The translations under genes and the position numbers were made by a program. Positions 36,937-47,806 of a stretch of DNA of 64,000 bases are shown piece after piece. This stretch comes from Caldilineaceae bacterium (GTDB lineage: Bacteria > Chloroflexota > Anaerolineae > Caldilineales > Caldilineaceae): NCBI GenBank assembly GCA_022842065.1, contig JALHQH010000001.1, positions 372,001 through 436,000 on the forward strand, read 5' to 3'. How positions within the stretch are numbered: position 1 is the first letter of the stretch; each line of letters starts with the position of its first letter. The notes under the pieces are model-generated. The model was not told where the DNA came from and did not search any database. It was given only the letters and a program-made list of their open reading frames with translations.

Positions 36937-37623
36937 TCGTCGACATGATGGAGTTGCCCGTGGCTACGGTGTAGCTAGTGCTGTAACCTGACTAAGTGAC
37001 GCAAAACAAAGAGGGGACAGGCGATTGAATCGCCTGTCCCCTCTTTGTTTTGCGATTATTTGGGGGTGCCGTAGTAGTACAAATCGAAACGGCAGGCAGC
37101 TTTATAACGTTGACCAATGAACTTGAAGTTGGTTTAAGTTTTTCGCATTTCTCACCTAAAGCTGCTGTAACCTCACCTATATCTAGTTACAGAGACTACC
37201 CCTTGCGCCTCAGATATACTCAGTGTGACATGGTTGGGTTGCTTGTAGCACATGAATGAGCCGACCATCACTGTCTCCACTTCGCATTCTTCACTGCTCA
37301 CCGTTTGACCGTATCTCATAATTACTTTGATCTGCGCTCTGCGGCGCGATCGCAAAATGACACATGCTTGTAGATAAAATAATTTTAAGTCAACGGTAAT
37401 TCAACGGCACCAGTGTATATATTAGCAACAAATCTGTTACAAATGTTGCAGCAAGTTGGCGCAGAAATCTATAAAACTGATGGGAACATTCAGCAACCTT
37501 GTAACGTAATAATATATAGCTGAACAAATCGTTTGAACGGTAGATTTTAACCGCAGATTTTGATAACACCAGTCGCCATCATAGAAGTGCCCACAACGGG
37601 GCAGAGAGATCAAAGGAAGCACC
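36937..37623. other. 687-nt non-coding region with a 55-nt palindrome
   Basis: Apart from the palindrome at 37000-37054, I see no gene. The remainder is clearly more AT-rich than the neighbouring coding DNA, and its short open frames have no recognisable features. The segment 37490-37560 is AT-rich (AACGTAATAATATATAGC) and probably contains the promoter for the secreted protein at 37624. Confidence 0.5.
37000..37054. terminator. 55-nt near-perfect palindrome
   Basis: 37000-37026 pairs perfectly with 37028-37054 over 27 bp around one base. The outer arm CGCAAAACAAAGAGGGG resembles in style the AACAAAACCGAAG arm at 1482. It lies 63 nt past the stop of the Rpn-like gene. Confidence 0.7.
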
Positions 37624-38172
37624 ATGCGCAAGGCATTCGCCACATTGAACACCGGTAACAGCGCCAACCAACGGCCGCAAACATGGGGCTGCCAGCCAAT
37701 CCGGCCCTTGGCCACGGTTTTACAATCCACCGCACGCCGGCTCTTTAGCACCCTTGCGTTGTTGCTGCTGTTACTCGTTGCGACCCTACAACCCAGCTTT
37801 GCCCAGGACGGGGCGCGCCAAAGCGAGGGAACCGAACAAGTAGATCTCCTAGTCTTCGCGGCCGAACAGCAAGATGAGTTGGTGCAAGTTGCGTGGCAGG
37901 TAGGGGCACAATCCCACAGTTGGAATTTTACAGTCTATCGCAGTGATGGCCGTGACTTTACGGCTGCCGAGCCGGTCGATGCCCCCATCTTTTCTTCGTC
38001 CAGCACCGACAGCCCTGTGATTCACTACTCGCTCAGCGATGAGAGTACCACACCCGCCACCTATTATTGGTTGGTTGCATTGAACGGCGAAAGCAACGAA
38101 CAGGTTTTGGGACCCTATACGGTGCAACAACGGCTGGCCTTATTTCTGCCACTGGTCTTTCAAAATCGTTGA
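37624..38172 (+). CDS. small secreted protein with Ig/FN3-like body and LPLV tail
   Basis: 182 residues, start with AAGGAAG upstream. A signal peptide with a long n-region (LFSTLALLLLLLVATLQPSFAQ, cleavage about after SFAQ) precedes a single beta-rich domain. Alternating strands such as VQVAWQV, SWNFTVYRSDG and TYYWLVALN suggest an FN3- or Ig-like sandwich. The C-terminus LALFLPLVFQNR matches the LPLV tail of two other exported proteins here. No enzyme motif or close family is recognised. It is convergent with the YyaL-type gene. Confidence 0.72.
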   Translation: MRKAFATLNTGNSANQRPQTWGCQPIRPLATVLQSTARRLFSTLALLLLLLVATLQPSFAQDGARQSEGTEQVDLLVFAAEQQDELVQVAWQVGAQSHSWNFTVYRSDGRDFTAAEPVDAPIFSSSSTDSPVIHYSLSDESTTPATYYWLVALNGESNEQVLGPYTVQQRLALFLPLVFQNR

Positions 38173-38182
38173 TAAGCGCTGC

Positions 38183-40237
<2,055 letters not shown>

Positions 40238-40356
40238 AAGGTTCCCCGGCTCCTGTGATACGTGGGCAGTTGGGTTGCTACACACAATGGCTGACAAGTC
40301 TCCGCAGTGTATCACAGACGGGCGGGTAAAAACGTAGCGCCGCTCCGTTGCTGGGG

Positions 40357-40382
40357 CAGCAGGTGAATGAATTCACCTGCTG
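40357..40382. terminator. hairpin after the tsaB gene region
   Basis: CAGCAGGTGAAT (40357-40368) pairs with 40371-40382 over 12 bp around GA. It lies between the minus-strand tsaB stop (40411) and the start of the YyaL-type gene (40237). Confidence 0.55.
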
Positions 40383-40410
40383 AGATGCAAAACCCGTTGG
40401 GTGGCTTGCT

Positions 40411-41106
40411 TTAAGGGTTGCGTAGATAGAGGGGTTGCAGGGTATCAACGGACTGTATTACGCCATCGGCAAGATGAAGCGCAGCCAACCGCGAAAGTTG
40501 ACCGGCACGCCGCCACGCGCTGACCTCATCAATTATTGTCACATGGGGTAGATGCGCCATCGCGGTTTGGAGCGGGAGATCAATTTCGCCGGCTAGCCAA
40601 TAAGCGGTTTCTGGTTGTGCCGCAAGGGCGGCGACAAATTCAGCCAGCGTACCACTCTGGTGATCGACAACATCAGGTTGCCAGCGCAGTGCACTTGGTC
40701 CAAAGAAAACCCAGTTATACCGGCCACGCCCGGCTTGAATCAATGCGCAAAGTTGGGCAGGGGGGGCAACTTTGGCAAGAAGCGCCAGCCAAGGTGCCGC
40801 GGTAACCGCTAATGTCGGCAAGCCGATCACGCGGGGCGGCATAGCCAGCCCCAAGGCAATGCCCTTGACGGTGCTGATGCCAATGCGGACGCCGGTAAAG
40901 CTACCTGGCCCCGTGGTAACGGCTAATGCGGTCAGGTCATCAACCCTCTGCCCACTCTGGGCGAGCAACCCTTGGGCTGCGCCCAATAGATCCTGGGTCT
41001 GCCGCCGCCGTGCTTCCCAGGTCCACTCAGCCAACAGGGTGTCGGCGGTCAAATCATAGAGGGCAAGTGAGGCGGTGGTCGTTGCCGTATCTAGTGCGAG
41101 TAACAA
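40411..41106 (-). CDS. tsaB: tRNA threonylcarbamoyladenosine biosynthesis protein TsaB
   Basis: 231 residues. TsaB is the scaffold partner of TsaD in making t6A37 on ANN-decoding tRNAs. The family start LLALDTATTTASLALYD and the ASKHA-fold segment VTTGPGSFTGVRIGISTVKGIALGL are clear. The TTG at 41106 is chosen because AGGAG lies eight bases upstream; the GTG at 41115 would overlap that site. The C-terminus ends LQPLYLRNP as usual. A tandem GTGATTC repeat lies directly upstream. Confidence 0.92.
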   Translation of the reverse strand: MLLALDTATTTASLALYDLTADTLLAEWTWEARRRQTQDLLGAAQGLLAQSGQRVDDLTALAVTTGPGSFTGVRIGISTVKGIALGLAMPPRVIGLPTLAVTAAPWLALLAKVAPPAQLCALIQAGRGRYNWVFFGPSALRWQPDVVDHQSGTLAEFVAALAAQPETAYWLAGEIDLPLQTAMAHLPHVTIIDEVSAWRRAGQLSRLAALHLADGVIQSVDTLQPLYLRNP

Positions 41107-41126
41107 GAGTGGCACTCCTGGTTGAC

Positions 41127-41158
41127 GTGATTCGTGATTCGTGATTCGTGATTCGTGA
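41127..41158. repeat. tandem GTGATTC repeat
   Basis: Four or more copies of GTGATTC in succession in the divergent space before tsaB. The same word recurs at 52884. Confidence 0.85.
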
Positions 41159-41291
41159 ATTGATTATAGCAGGGGGGGAAGAGTCTTGCCCAAAAAGGAC
41201 TGTGCCATTAAATCAGCGGCATCGATAGTTGACGGATCACCATATCCCACCTACCATATGCCCACCCATTAATCACGTATAGCCCTTATAC

Positions 41292-41335
41292 TTTACGTTT
41301 TACGCATCACGTTTTACGTTTCACGCATCACCTAT
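41292..41335. repeat. TTTACG/GCATCACG word repeat
   Basis: Degenerate copies of ACGTTTTACGCATCACG immediately upstream of the endonuclease IV ribosome site. Same word family as at 4640, 23078 and 45770. Confidence 0.65.
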
Positions 41336-41353
41336 TACATACGGGAGTCTTTG

Positions 41354-42262
41354 ATGAGCGGATTAAAATTCGGTGCCCACATGTCGATCGCTGGGGGCGT
41401 AAGTCAGGCGCTGGATCGAGCAGGGTCGATTGGCAGTAATGCAGTGCAGATCTTTACCAAGAACAATCGCCAATGGAACGGGCCAGCAGTGGATGAGAGC
41501 GATGTCGAACGCTGGCACACGCAATTGCAGCCATTGGGGGTCGATTACGCGGTCAGTCACGCCAGCTATCTGATCAACCTGGCCAGCAGCAAGGATGATC
41601 TGTGGGCCAAAAGTCGGGCAGCCCATGCCGACGAGTTATTACGTGCCCACGCCTATCGGGTGCCGCATGTTGTGTTACACCCCGGCGCACATACAGGTAG
41701 CGGCATCGACGCCGGCATTGCACGTATTGCCGAAGCGCTCAACCGTATCCACGAAGCGACGCCAGCCGCGGCGGACACGATGACGTTGTTGGAGTTGATG
41801 GCCGGCCAAGGGACTGTCATCGGCAGCAATTTCAGCGAGTTGCGCCGCATCATTACATTGGTCGAGGATAAATCGCGCGTTGGCATTTGTGTTGATACCT
41901 GTCATGCCTTTGCCGCGGGCTATGAGTTGCGCACGGCAGAGGGGTACGCCGCGCTGATGACCGAGATCGAACAGGAGATTGGGCTGGCGAAGGTGGGCTG
42001 CTGGCACTTTAACGATAGCAAAGGCAAGTTAGGCAGCAAGCTCGACCGCCACGAGCACATCGGCGAAGGAGAGATCGGGCTGGAGGGCTTTCGCCACATT
42101 ATTAATGATCCGCGTTGGTATGGGATAGCCATGTTGCTGGAGACCCCCAAGGAAGAGGATCTGCTGGATGATGTGCGCAACCTGGCCGCACTTTGTGGCT
42201 TGGCGACTGATCACGCACGTGTCCCATACAAGCTCCGTCAACCAAATGCGGCAACGGCATAA
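41354..42262 (+). CDS. nfo: deoxyribonuclease IV (endonuclease IV, AP endonuclease)
   Basis: 302 residues from ATG 41354, with GGGAG upstream. A Zn-dependent TIM-barrel AP endonuclease of base-excision repair. Motifs are GAHMSIAGGVSQAL, LHPGAHTGSG, the Glu in LLELMAGQG, VGICVDTCHAFAAGYE, CWHFNDSKGKLGSKLDRHEHIGEG and LETP. The Zn ligands expected for Nfo are all present. The gene faces the RGR-repeat protein gene, from which it is separated by a hairpin. Confidence 0.95.
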   Translation: MSGLKFGAHMSIAGGVSQALDRAGSIGSNAVQIFTKNNRQWNGPAVDESDVERWHTQLQPLGVDYAVSHASYLINLASSKDDLWAKSRAAHADELLRAHAYRVPHVVLHPGAHTGSGIDAGIARIAEALNRIHEATPAAADTMTLLELMAGQGTVIGSNFSELRRIITLVEDKSRVGICVDTCHAFAAGYELRTAEGYAALMTEIEQEIGLAKVGCWHFNDSKGKLGSKLDRHEHIGEGEIGLEGFRHIINDPRWYGIAMLLETPKEEDLLDDVRNLAALCGLATDHARVPYKLRQPNAATA

Positions 42263-42263
42263 A

Positions 42264-42296
42264 CCCGACTGACAGGGGCCATACCTGTCAGTCGGG
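42264..42296. terminator. bidirectional terminator between nfo and the convergent gene
   Basis: CCCGACTGACAGG (42264-42276) pairs with 42284-42296 over 13 bp around a 7-nt loop, flanked by AAA on the left and AAAAA on the right. It lies 1 nt after the nfo stop and 7 nt from the stop of the minus-strand gene at 42304. Confidence 0.75.
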
Positions 42297-42303
42297 AAAA
42301 AGC

Positions 42304-44586
42304 TCACGAGCGTTTGCGGTTAGGCCGCCGCCGCATGAGTTCGCTCTGCTGTAGATCGCCATCCGTTGGGATCGCATCCGTTGCCGTACTTGCCGACGGC
42401 GCGGTGGCGGCGTCATTGGGCGAGGCCGCCGTTGGTTCATTTTGCGAGAGGATGGAGGTGAGCAATTGTCCCTCCACTGCCTTGTCGGTCTGAGCCAAGC
42501 CACTGGACCAGTTGATAATTGCCCGGATCGCCTTACGCTCGGAGACTTTGCACTTGCGATAGCTCTTGGTCAACTTGTCCAACAGGCGTTCGGTGGCGGC
42601 TTCACTCATCATGCCACCGACCATCGGCGTACGCCCGCCCATCACCGCAATGACCAGATCGCGTAGGGTCTGACCACCACCGGCGGCAATGATGACCACG
42701 ACGCCATTGACAAAATCACTGGCTTCGTAGCGCTCATCGGCATACTTGCGTAGATCGGCGCGCAACGAGAGGCCACGCGTTGTGGTGTTACTGGTTAAGG
42801 TGCGCGTGCTCGGTTTTGTACTGCTACTGGTCTGCCGGTTTGCGCCTTTTTTATTGGCAGCCGCGCGCTCATTGCCCCTGACATTGTTGCCACCTGTGTT
42901 GATGGTACGTGGTGCAGGCGCAGACGAGCGATTATCCTTCGGTGTCGACCGTGTAGCCGGCGGGGGTGTTTCCGCTGGTCTGGGATTGCCCCGTTGCTCA
43001 CGGCCTTTCGGCTGCTGGGGACGGGAAGTGTCATCGCGTGGTGCGGGCCGGCGGTCGGCTCTGCGATCAGTGCGGTTCGTTGTGTTTCCGGCCGGCGGCG
43101 TGCGATCGCGCTGGCCCTCAGTCCGGTCGGATCTGCGCTCACCGTCCGACCGACGACGCTCGTCGGGTCGCGATGCCGAGCGTGCCGCGGCGTCTGGCGC
43201 GGGCGGGTTACCTGGCGCAAGAGGATTCGACGCAGATGCATCCTTACGTGGCCGACGCCGATCAGCGCGATCTTGCTCGGTTGGGGCGGGGGCAACAAGC
43301 GCCGCTGGCTCAGCCCCATCACCCTGGCTTGTCGGCGTCGGTGATGTAGACACTTCCGGGCTAACCACGACCGGTGCGATCTCCGCAGTAAGCGTTTCGG
43401 CAGCTACTTCCAGTGGGGGCACCACCGGTTCGGCAGCTTTAGGGCGACGCCCACGTTTGGGTGATGCAGCGGGCGCTGGCGCGGGCTCAGCAGTGGGTTC
43501 AGGCTGTAGAGCTGGCTTTACAGTTGCTGGTGTTGCGTCAACCACCGGCGCTTCGTGACTTATAACATTGGTGTCAGCAGGACGTGCAGTGGTAGCACCC
43601 TTGGGCTGGCGGCCACGCTTGCGCGGCTCAGTTGGCGCTGGTGCAGTGGCGGGCAGCTCTACACTTGTCGGAGCCACAACTGTATCCGCCGACGTTGCGG
43701 TCGGCACGTCTGGCGCTGGCACCACTGGTGCAGTCGTTTTCGAGCGGCGACCACGGCGACGTGGTTCGCTGGTGGCTGATTCAGCAGCCACCGATGCGTC
43801 CACCACAGATGCTTGTGGGGCAACGTCAGGTTTTACTGTCGCCACCACCTCAACAGGTGAAGCTGGCGCGGTTGCGGCGTTATCTGCCGATGGTATGCCG
43901 GCGTCAGCTTTTGGGCGGCGGCCGCGTTTTTGCGCCACAGCCACCGGTGGGGCATTATCAGCCACCGGTTCAACCACGGCAGTTGGTGTTGCCGCGTGTG
44001 GCGTAGCAGTCGTTTCCGCAGGTGCCGTTGAATCTGCCGGCGCAGATACCGGCACCACCGGTGCCGCGTCAGCCTTCGCACGGCGGCCGCGTTTAGGCAC
44101 TTCGACCGCTGGGGGGATAGCGTCAGCGACAGGTGGGCTCTGGACAGGCAGCGTTGGGGAAAGCGATGCCGCGGTATCGCTTGTTTCAGGTTCGACTGCT
44201 TTGGGCTGGCGACTAGCTTTGCGCCGTGCAGGCGCGGCCGCCGCGGTGGTTACTGTTGGCGCGACTTGTGCCTGGGCGGGTGGTGGATCACCCGCAGCGG
44301 GTAACGGCGCATCAGGACCAGTCCCTTTTGCAGTGGCACGCTTGGCTGGCTTACGCTTGGTTGGTGCCGGTTGTTCGGCAGGTGGCGCGTCAACCGCCGG
44401 CACAGGAGAAGGGTGCGCAGCAGAGGGCTGTTCCGTGGCAGCGACAGACGCATCATCACGCGCTTTTGTGCTACTTTTGCTGGTTGTACTTTTCTGGGCG
44501 CGCCGTCGACCCGTTGTTTGACTTGTGGGCACTGCTGTTCCCTCAGTAGCATTGCTGCTACCTATCGGATCTGCCGTATCTGCCAT
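42304..44586 (-). CDS. Ala/Pro-rich protein with repeated basic RGR modules and a small C-terminal domain
   Basis: 760 residues, start with AGGAAAA upstream. About 480 residues are low-complexity Ala/Pro/Thr/Val linkers punctuated by basic modules at regular spacing: PKRGRRAKAD, QKRGRRPKAD, PRRRGRRSKT, PRKRGRQPKG and PKRGRRPKAA, with looser versions near the N-terminus. These resemble AT-hook or histone-H1-like tails (core RGRP is altered to RGRRP). An Arg/Asp-rich stretch follows. A compact ~110-residue domain (LRADLRKYADERYEASDFVNGVVV ... ERKAIRAIINWSSGL) precedes a charged tail. Nucleic-acid binding is inferred. No family is recognised. Confidence 0.8.
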   Translation of the reverse strand: MADTADPIGSSNATEGTAVPTSQTTGRRRAQKSTTSKSSTKARDDASVAATEQPSAAHPSPVPAVDAPPAEQPAPTKRKPAKRATAKGTGPDAPLPAAGDPPPAQAQVAPTVTTAAAAPARRKASRQPKAVEPETSDTAASLSPTLPVQSPPVADAIPPAVEVPKRGRRAKADAAPVVPVSAPADSTAPAETTATPHAATPTAVVEPVADNAPPVAVAQKRGRRPKADAGIPSADNAATAPASPVEVVATVKPDVAPQASVVDASVAAESATSEPRRRGRRSKTTAPVVPAPDVPTATSADTVVAPTSVELPATAPAPTEPRKRGRQPKGATTARPADTNVISHEAPVVDATPATVKPALQPEPTAEPAPAPAASPKRGRRPKAAEPVVPPLEVAAETLTAEIAPVVVSPEVSTSPTPTSQGDGAEPAALVAPAPTEQDRADRRRPRKDASASNPLAPGNPPAPDAAARSASRPDERRRSDGERRSDRTEGQRDRTPPAGNTTNRTDRRADRRPAPRDDTSRPQQPKGREQRGNPRPAETPPPATRSTPKDNRSSAPAPRTINTGGNNVRGNERAAANKKGANRQTSSSTKPSTRTLTSNTTTRGLSLRADLRKYADERYEASDFVNGVVVIIAAGGGQTLRDLVIAVMGGRTPMVGGMMSEAATERLLDKLTKSYRKCKVSERKAIRAIINWSSGLAQTDKAVEGQLLTSILSQNEPTAASPNDAATAPSASTATDAIPTDGDLQQSELMRRRPNRKRS

Positions 44587-44805
44587 TGTATTTTCCTATT
44601 ACTTAGTGGGCGTCTAACCATCCCCCATGTGGTGCGATCTGCTGGGGCAGATCCTTACACATTGTAAAGGGCAATCATTGGTAGACGAATACATAAAACA
44701 TAAATGCTTGACATGATGGTCGCGATAACGATTGCGACATAGAGAGCCAAGTAGCGTTCGCTTAACTTTACACGCAAAGCGGTAGATAAGTCAAGGTCAC
44801 TTTGT

Positions 44806-45708
44806 CTAGGCAGGGCGTGGTGGATAATGTAACAGCCCCTGCCGGTCGGTGCGGGTACGAATCAGATGGCCTTCAATACTGGTCACATAGAGCGTCCGCA
44901 AATCGGCATCGCCGAATGTACAATTGGTGGGACGCTGACAAGGCACTGGATGCGTTTCCAAGACACGACCATTGGGCGCAAAAACATAGATCATGCCGCC
45001 CGGACCACTCACTTCCCAGCCAGCCGTCGCAATAATATTGCCCGCCGTATCAAGACACATCCCATCAATGCCCCGGTGCGGATAGAAGTTGTGCAGCACT
45101 TGGTATTCGCCTAGCAAGCCATCATCCCGAATGGGATAAGCACGCAGTTCACGCTGCTGGTCTACCCCATATTTACTTTGCGCCACATAGAGTGTCTTGT
45201 TATCCGGCGTAAGTAACAAGCCGTTGGGTGAGGTGGTATCATAGGTCACCCGTACTACCTGCCAGCTGCCATCGGGTTGCGGATCGGCACGAAAGACTGA
45301 TTCGTGATCGAGTTCCATGTCATTGCGGTTATCGCCATAACGCGGATCAGTAAACCAGATCCGACCTTGGTTGTCTACCGCCAAATCATTTGGACTATTA
45401 AATTTTTTGCCTTGATAGTGATCGCAGATGACGGTGACATCACCATTTGGTTCGTAGCGGACAATACGGCGACCACCTTCACCAGCAGGGGTGCCCTGTT
45501 CACAGGCATAAAGTTGGCCCGCTTTGTCCAACATTAAACCGTTGGCGCGATTTGTACCACTACGAAAGAGGTCAATTTTACCGCTTGACCCATCATAACG
45601 CATAATACGACTCTGCTCAATGTTGGTAAAGAGCAAGCCATTACCATCCCACGCCGGTCCTTCGGTAATCCCACTCGGCGTTAGGAGCACTTCAAATTGC
45701 CACGCCAT
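44806..45708 (-). CDS. SMP-30/gluconolactonase/LRE family protein
   Basis: A 300-residue six-bladed beta-propeller metal-dependent lactonase. It begins with the family Glu in GITEGPAWDGNGLLFTNIEQ. NSPNDLAVDNQGRIWFTDPRYG supplies the metal-binding Asn, and DGMCLDTAGNI the catalytic-type Asp. These enzymes open sugar lactones, fitting the sugar oxidation seen elsewhere in the window. The start has GAGGAGG upstream. No signal peptide. Transcribed alone. Confidence 0.92.
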   Translation of the reverse strand: MAWQFEVLLTPSGITEGPAWDGNGLLFTNIEQSRIMRYDGSSGKIDLFRSGTNRANGLMLDKAGQLYACEQGTPAGEGGRRIVRYEPNGDVTVICDHYQGKKFNSPNDLAVDNQGRIWFTDPRYGDNRNDMELDHESVFRADPQPDGSWQVVRVTYDTTSPNGLLLTPDNKTLYVAQSKYGVDQQRELRAYPIRDDGLLGEYQVLHNFYPHRGIDGMCLDTAGNIIATAGWEVSGPGGMIYVFAPNGRVLETHPVPCQRPTNCTFGDADLRTLYVTSIEGHLIRTRTDRQGLLHYPPRPA

Positions 45709-45769
45709 GGTTCCTCCTCTGATTGTAGATGTACCTCCCGCAAAAATAAGTAGCTAGCTTCCGGATTGC

Positions 45770-45837
45770 ATGATGCGTAAAACGTGATGCGTAAAACGTG
45801 AAACGTGACTCTATGGATCACGTTTTACATTTTACCC
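45770..45837. repeat. word-repeat hairpin (GTAAAACGTGA)
   Basis: Tandem GATGCGTAAAACGT words. 45791-45801 (GTAAAACGTGA) pairs with 45818-45828 in a hairpin with further imperfect pairing. It lies between the lactonase start and the radical SAM stop region. Confidence 0.6.
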
Positions 45838-45894
45838 ATTAATTTTTCGGCATAGCCTTACGGATAGATGACAAGATTGGGAAGGTGGATGATT

Positions 45895-46971
45895 TTATTT
45901 TACCACATCTACAAGCACCTTCGCCACCGTCGGTGGATGGAGTAACATGTTGGCATAGTTGGCATTCGCCATTGGGCAAGCGCACTCTTTGCGTTTGATA
46001 CTACCGCGCAACGCCGCCATCGCCTGTCCACGCCAAAGCGGGGTAATATCATAATTGTGGTCACGCACATTGCCGACTGACTCGGCGCGGATACAGCAGC
46101 TCCAAAGATCGCCATTGGGCGCGATGTGGGCGCTGGCCCAGCCGGCATAACAGGGAATGGTCTGGGTACGCTCGTGCAGCACTCGTTTGGCCAGTTGATA
46201 ATATTGCGCCCGAAACGCCTGGGTAAACCGCGCAATCCCTTTGGCCGGTGCCTGGCGCGCCTGTTGGCTCAAAAAATCGGCAATTTCGTCGTAATCTGCG
46301 GGCAGCGGGGTAATCCCCCAGCCGACGGTATCCAGTTCGACCCGTTCCTCGGCCACTTCGGTGATATAGCTGTCCGGTTCGAGAAACTTGAGGCCCGCTT
46401 GAATTTCTTTGAAGCGATGGGCATTAAAGCGGCTGATCACGGTGTGAATGGTGAGCACCAGATTTTTGTGCGTTTTCTGCAGTTCCTTCAACCGTTGCCA
46501 GGTCGCCATGGAGAGTTTCCAGTTGCCCTCGACCCCGCGGATATCATCGTGCTCGTCGCCAATGCCGTCCAGGCTGAGGTTGATGCCGATGCTGCTGGTC
46601 GGGCATTCACGACACATGCGCTCGGTCATCGCCAGGACGCGCTCAGTGAGCATACCGTTGGTAGGAATGGTGATCACTTCGGGTTTACACTGTTGGTACG
46701 CGCGGATCACGAGTTCATCCAGATCCGGGCGCAAAAATGGCTCGCCGCCGGTGAAGGTCATATAAAAGGGCGCGTGGCCCAAGCTGGCAAAGACCTTTTC
46801 CCACTCGTCAACCGAGAGATCATCGTTGGGTTTGCGCCAGATGTCACAGGTGCGGCATTTGCTGTTGCAGCGAAAGCTGATACTGATGACGACGGAGAAA
46901 GGTTTAACCGCAGGCCAACCGAAAGTGCGAAAGGCCCAGTAAAGGGGTAGTTTGGGAATTAGTCCGAGCAT
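45895..46971 (-). CDS. radical SAM protein with SPASM-like C-terminus
   Basis: 358 residues. The N-terminus [19 protein letters not shown] looks amphipathic, perhaps membrane-touching. The 4Fe-4S site is [14 protein letters not shown] (Cys35, 39, 42), followed by the SAM-binding [12 protein letters not shown] and [12 protein letters not shown]-terminal Cys-rich region ([28 protein letters not shown]) probably binds extra clusters. It resembles MoaA/PqqE-type enzymes of unknown substrate. It is the last gene of a minus-strand run containing two larger radical SAM genes. Function unknown. Confidence 0.88.
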   Translation of the reverse strand: MLGLIPKLPLYWAFRTFGWPAVKPFSVVISISFRCNSKCRTCDIWRKPNDDLSVDEWEKVFASLGHAPFYMTFTGGEPFLRPDLDELVIRAYQQCKPEVITIPTNGMLTERVLAMTERMCRECPTSSIGINLSLDGIGDEHDDIRGVEGNWKLSMATWQRLKELQKTHKNLVLTIHTVISRFNAHRFKEIQAGLKFLEPDSYITEVAEERVELDTVGWGITPLPADYDEIADFLSQQARQAPAKGIARFTQAFRAQYYQLAKRVLHERTQTIPCYAGWASAHIAPNGDLWSCCIRAESVGNVRDHNYDITPLWRGQAMAALRGSIKRKECACPMANANYANMLLHPPTVAKVLVDVVK

Positions 46972-47000
46972 AATAGAGATCTACGCCTAATCAATCTTCG

Positions 47001-47369
47001 CTAGGTTAGCACCGCAACAGCATTACGCAAACCTGAAATTTGCCATACCCATTCCGACCATTGATGAGTTTCAGTAGCCATGCCAACGCGCTGCACTGGA
47101 TCTACCCAAACCGCTTGCCACTGCTGAAGCCAGCGTGTAAGTTGACGTTGACAATTCGCCAGCGCATATTGCTGATCAAAGTTATTTAGTGATGGGGTTA
47201 GCCACTCAATAAAAAATCTAGATTCATCGACAAGATGGCGCACAATTGACTCATTTTGCGCGTCAGCAATATAGGCATCGATGCGGGCCAAATTTGTTGC
47301 CAATATACTTAATTGGATCGCAACAGGTTCTTGTAAAAATTGCTCGCGCAGTTTTTCCCTTGTGGTCAT
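47001..47369 (-). CDS. conserved-looking hypothetical protein, partner of DUF5674
   Basis: 122 residues, mostly helical, with Trp- and Gln-rich C-terminal half (QLTRWLQQWQAVWVDP, HQWSEWVWQISG). No family recognised. Its ATG overlaps the stop of the upstream DUF5674 gene by 4 nt (ATGA), so the two are translationally coupled. The small coupled pair between radical SAM genes could be a toxin-antitoxin-like module, but nothing in the sequence proves it. Confidence 0.65.
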   Translation of the reverse strand: MTTREKLREQFLQEPVAIQLSILATNLARIDAYIADAQNESIVRHLVDESRFFIEWLTPSLNNFDQQYALANCQRQLTRWLQQWQAVWVDPVQRVGMATETHQWSEWVWQISGLRNAVAVLT

Positions 47370-47698
47370 AAACTCTCCAACAAACTTCGAACGATTTCTG
47401 CCACGCGTTCACGAACTGTATAATCAAGAATAAGCATCGATCTATTTTGGCGCGGCTTCAAGTTGATTATCGATTCATATTCAATTGCTCGATTATCGGG
47501 ATACCAATTTGCACCCCAGATATTAGCTGAATGACTACCCTGTTCGAGGAGCAGCCACTCACAATCGGCGTGTAATTCAGCGCCTCCCACTAGAAGCTCT
47601 TGTTGAATATCAACCGCCACCTTGATATACAGCCGATTGACACTAAGCATTTCACTTAGTTGTTGCTTTGTCGCAGGTGTCCTTAATAGATGCATCAT
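47366..47698 (-). CDS. DUF5674 family protein
   Basis: About 110 residues from ATG 47698 (47695 is equally possible). It matches the DUF5674 pattern as I remember it: YIKVAVDIQQELLVGGAELHADCEWLLLEQGS, then ANIWGANWYPD and a final VRERVAEIVRSLL. Function unknown. It overlaps the next small gene by 4 nt. The ribosome site is weak. Confidence 0.7.
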   Translation of the reverse strand: MMHLLRTPATKQQLSEMLSVNRLYIKVAVDIQQELLVGGAELHADCEWLLLEQGSHSANIWGANWYPDNRAIEYESIINLKPRQNRSMLILDYTVRERVAEIVRSLLESL

Positions 47699-47806
47699 AG
47701 CACAAATACCATCTGCTGGATAGAGACAAGATAGCCCGCCCCACGACGGTGCAATCATGCATCGGTGGCGGCGGGCTATGCGGCTGCATTGAGTAAACGA
47801 GCAAGG

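Noticed and set aside
43568..44521. A 317-codon open frame on the plus strand opposite the RGR-repeat protein
   Set aside because: It is the antisense of an Ala/Pro/Thr-repetitive gene, is itself only low-complexity Gly/Ala/Val, and has no ribosome site. The minus-strand frame has a proper start, a ribosome site and a globular C-terminus.
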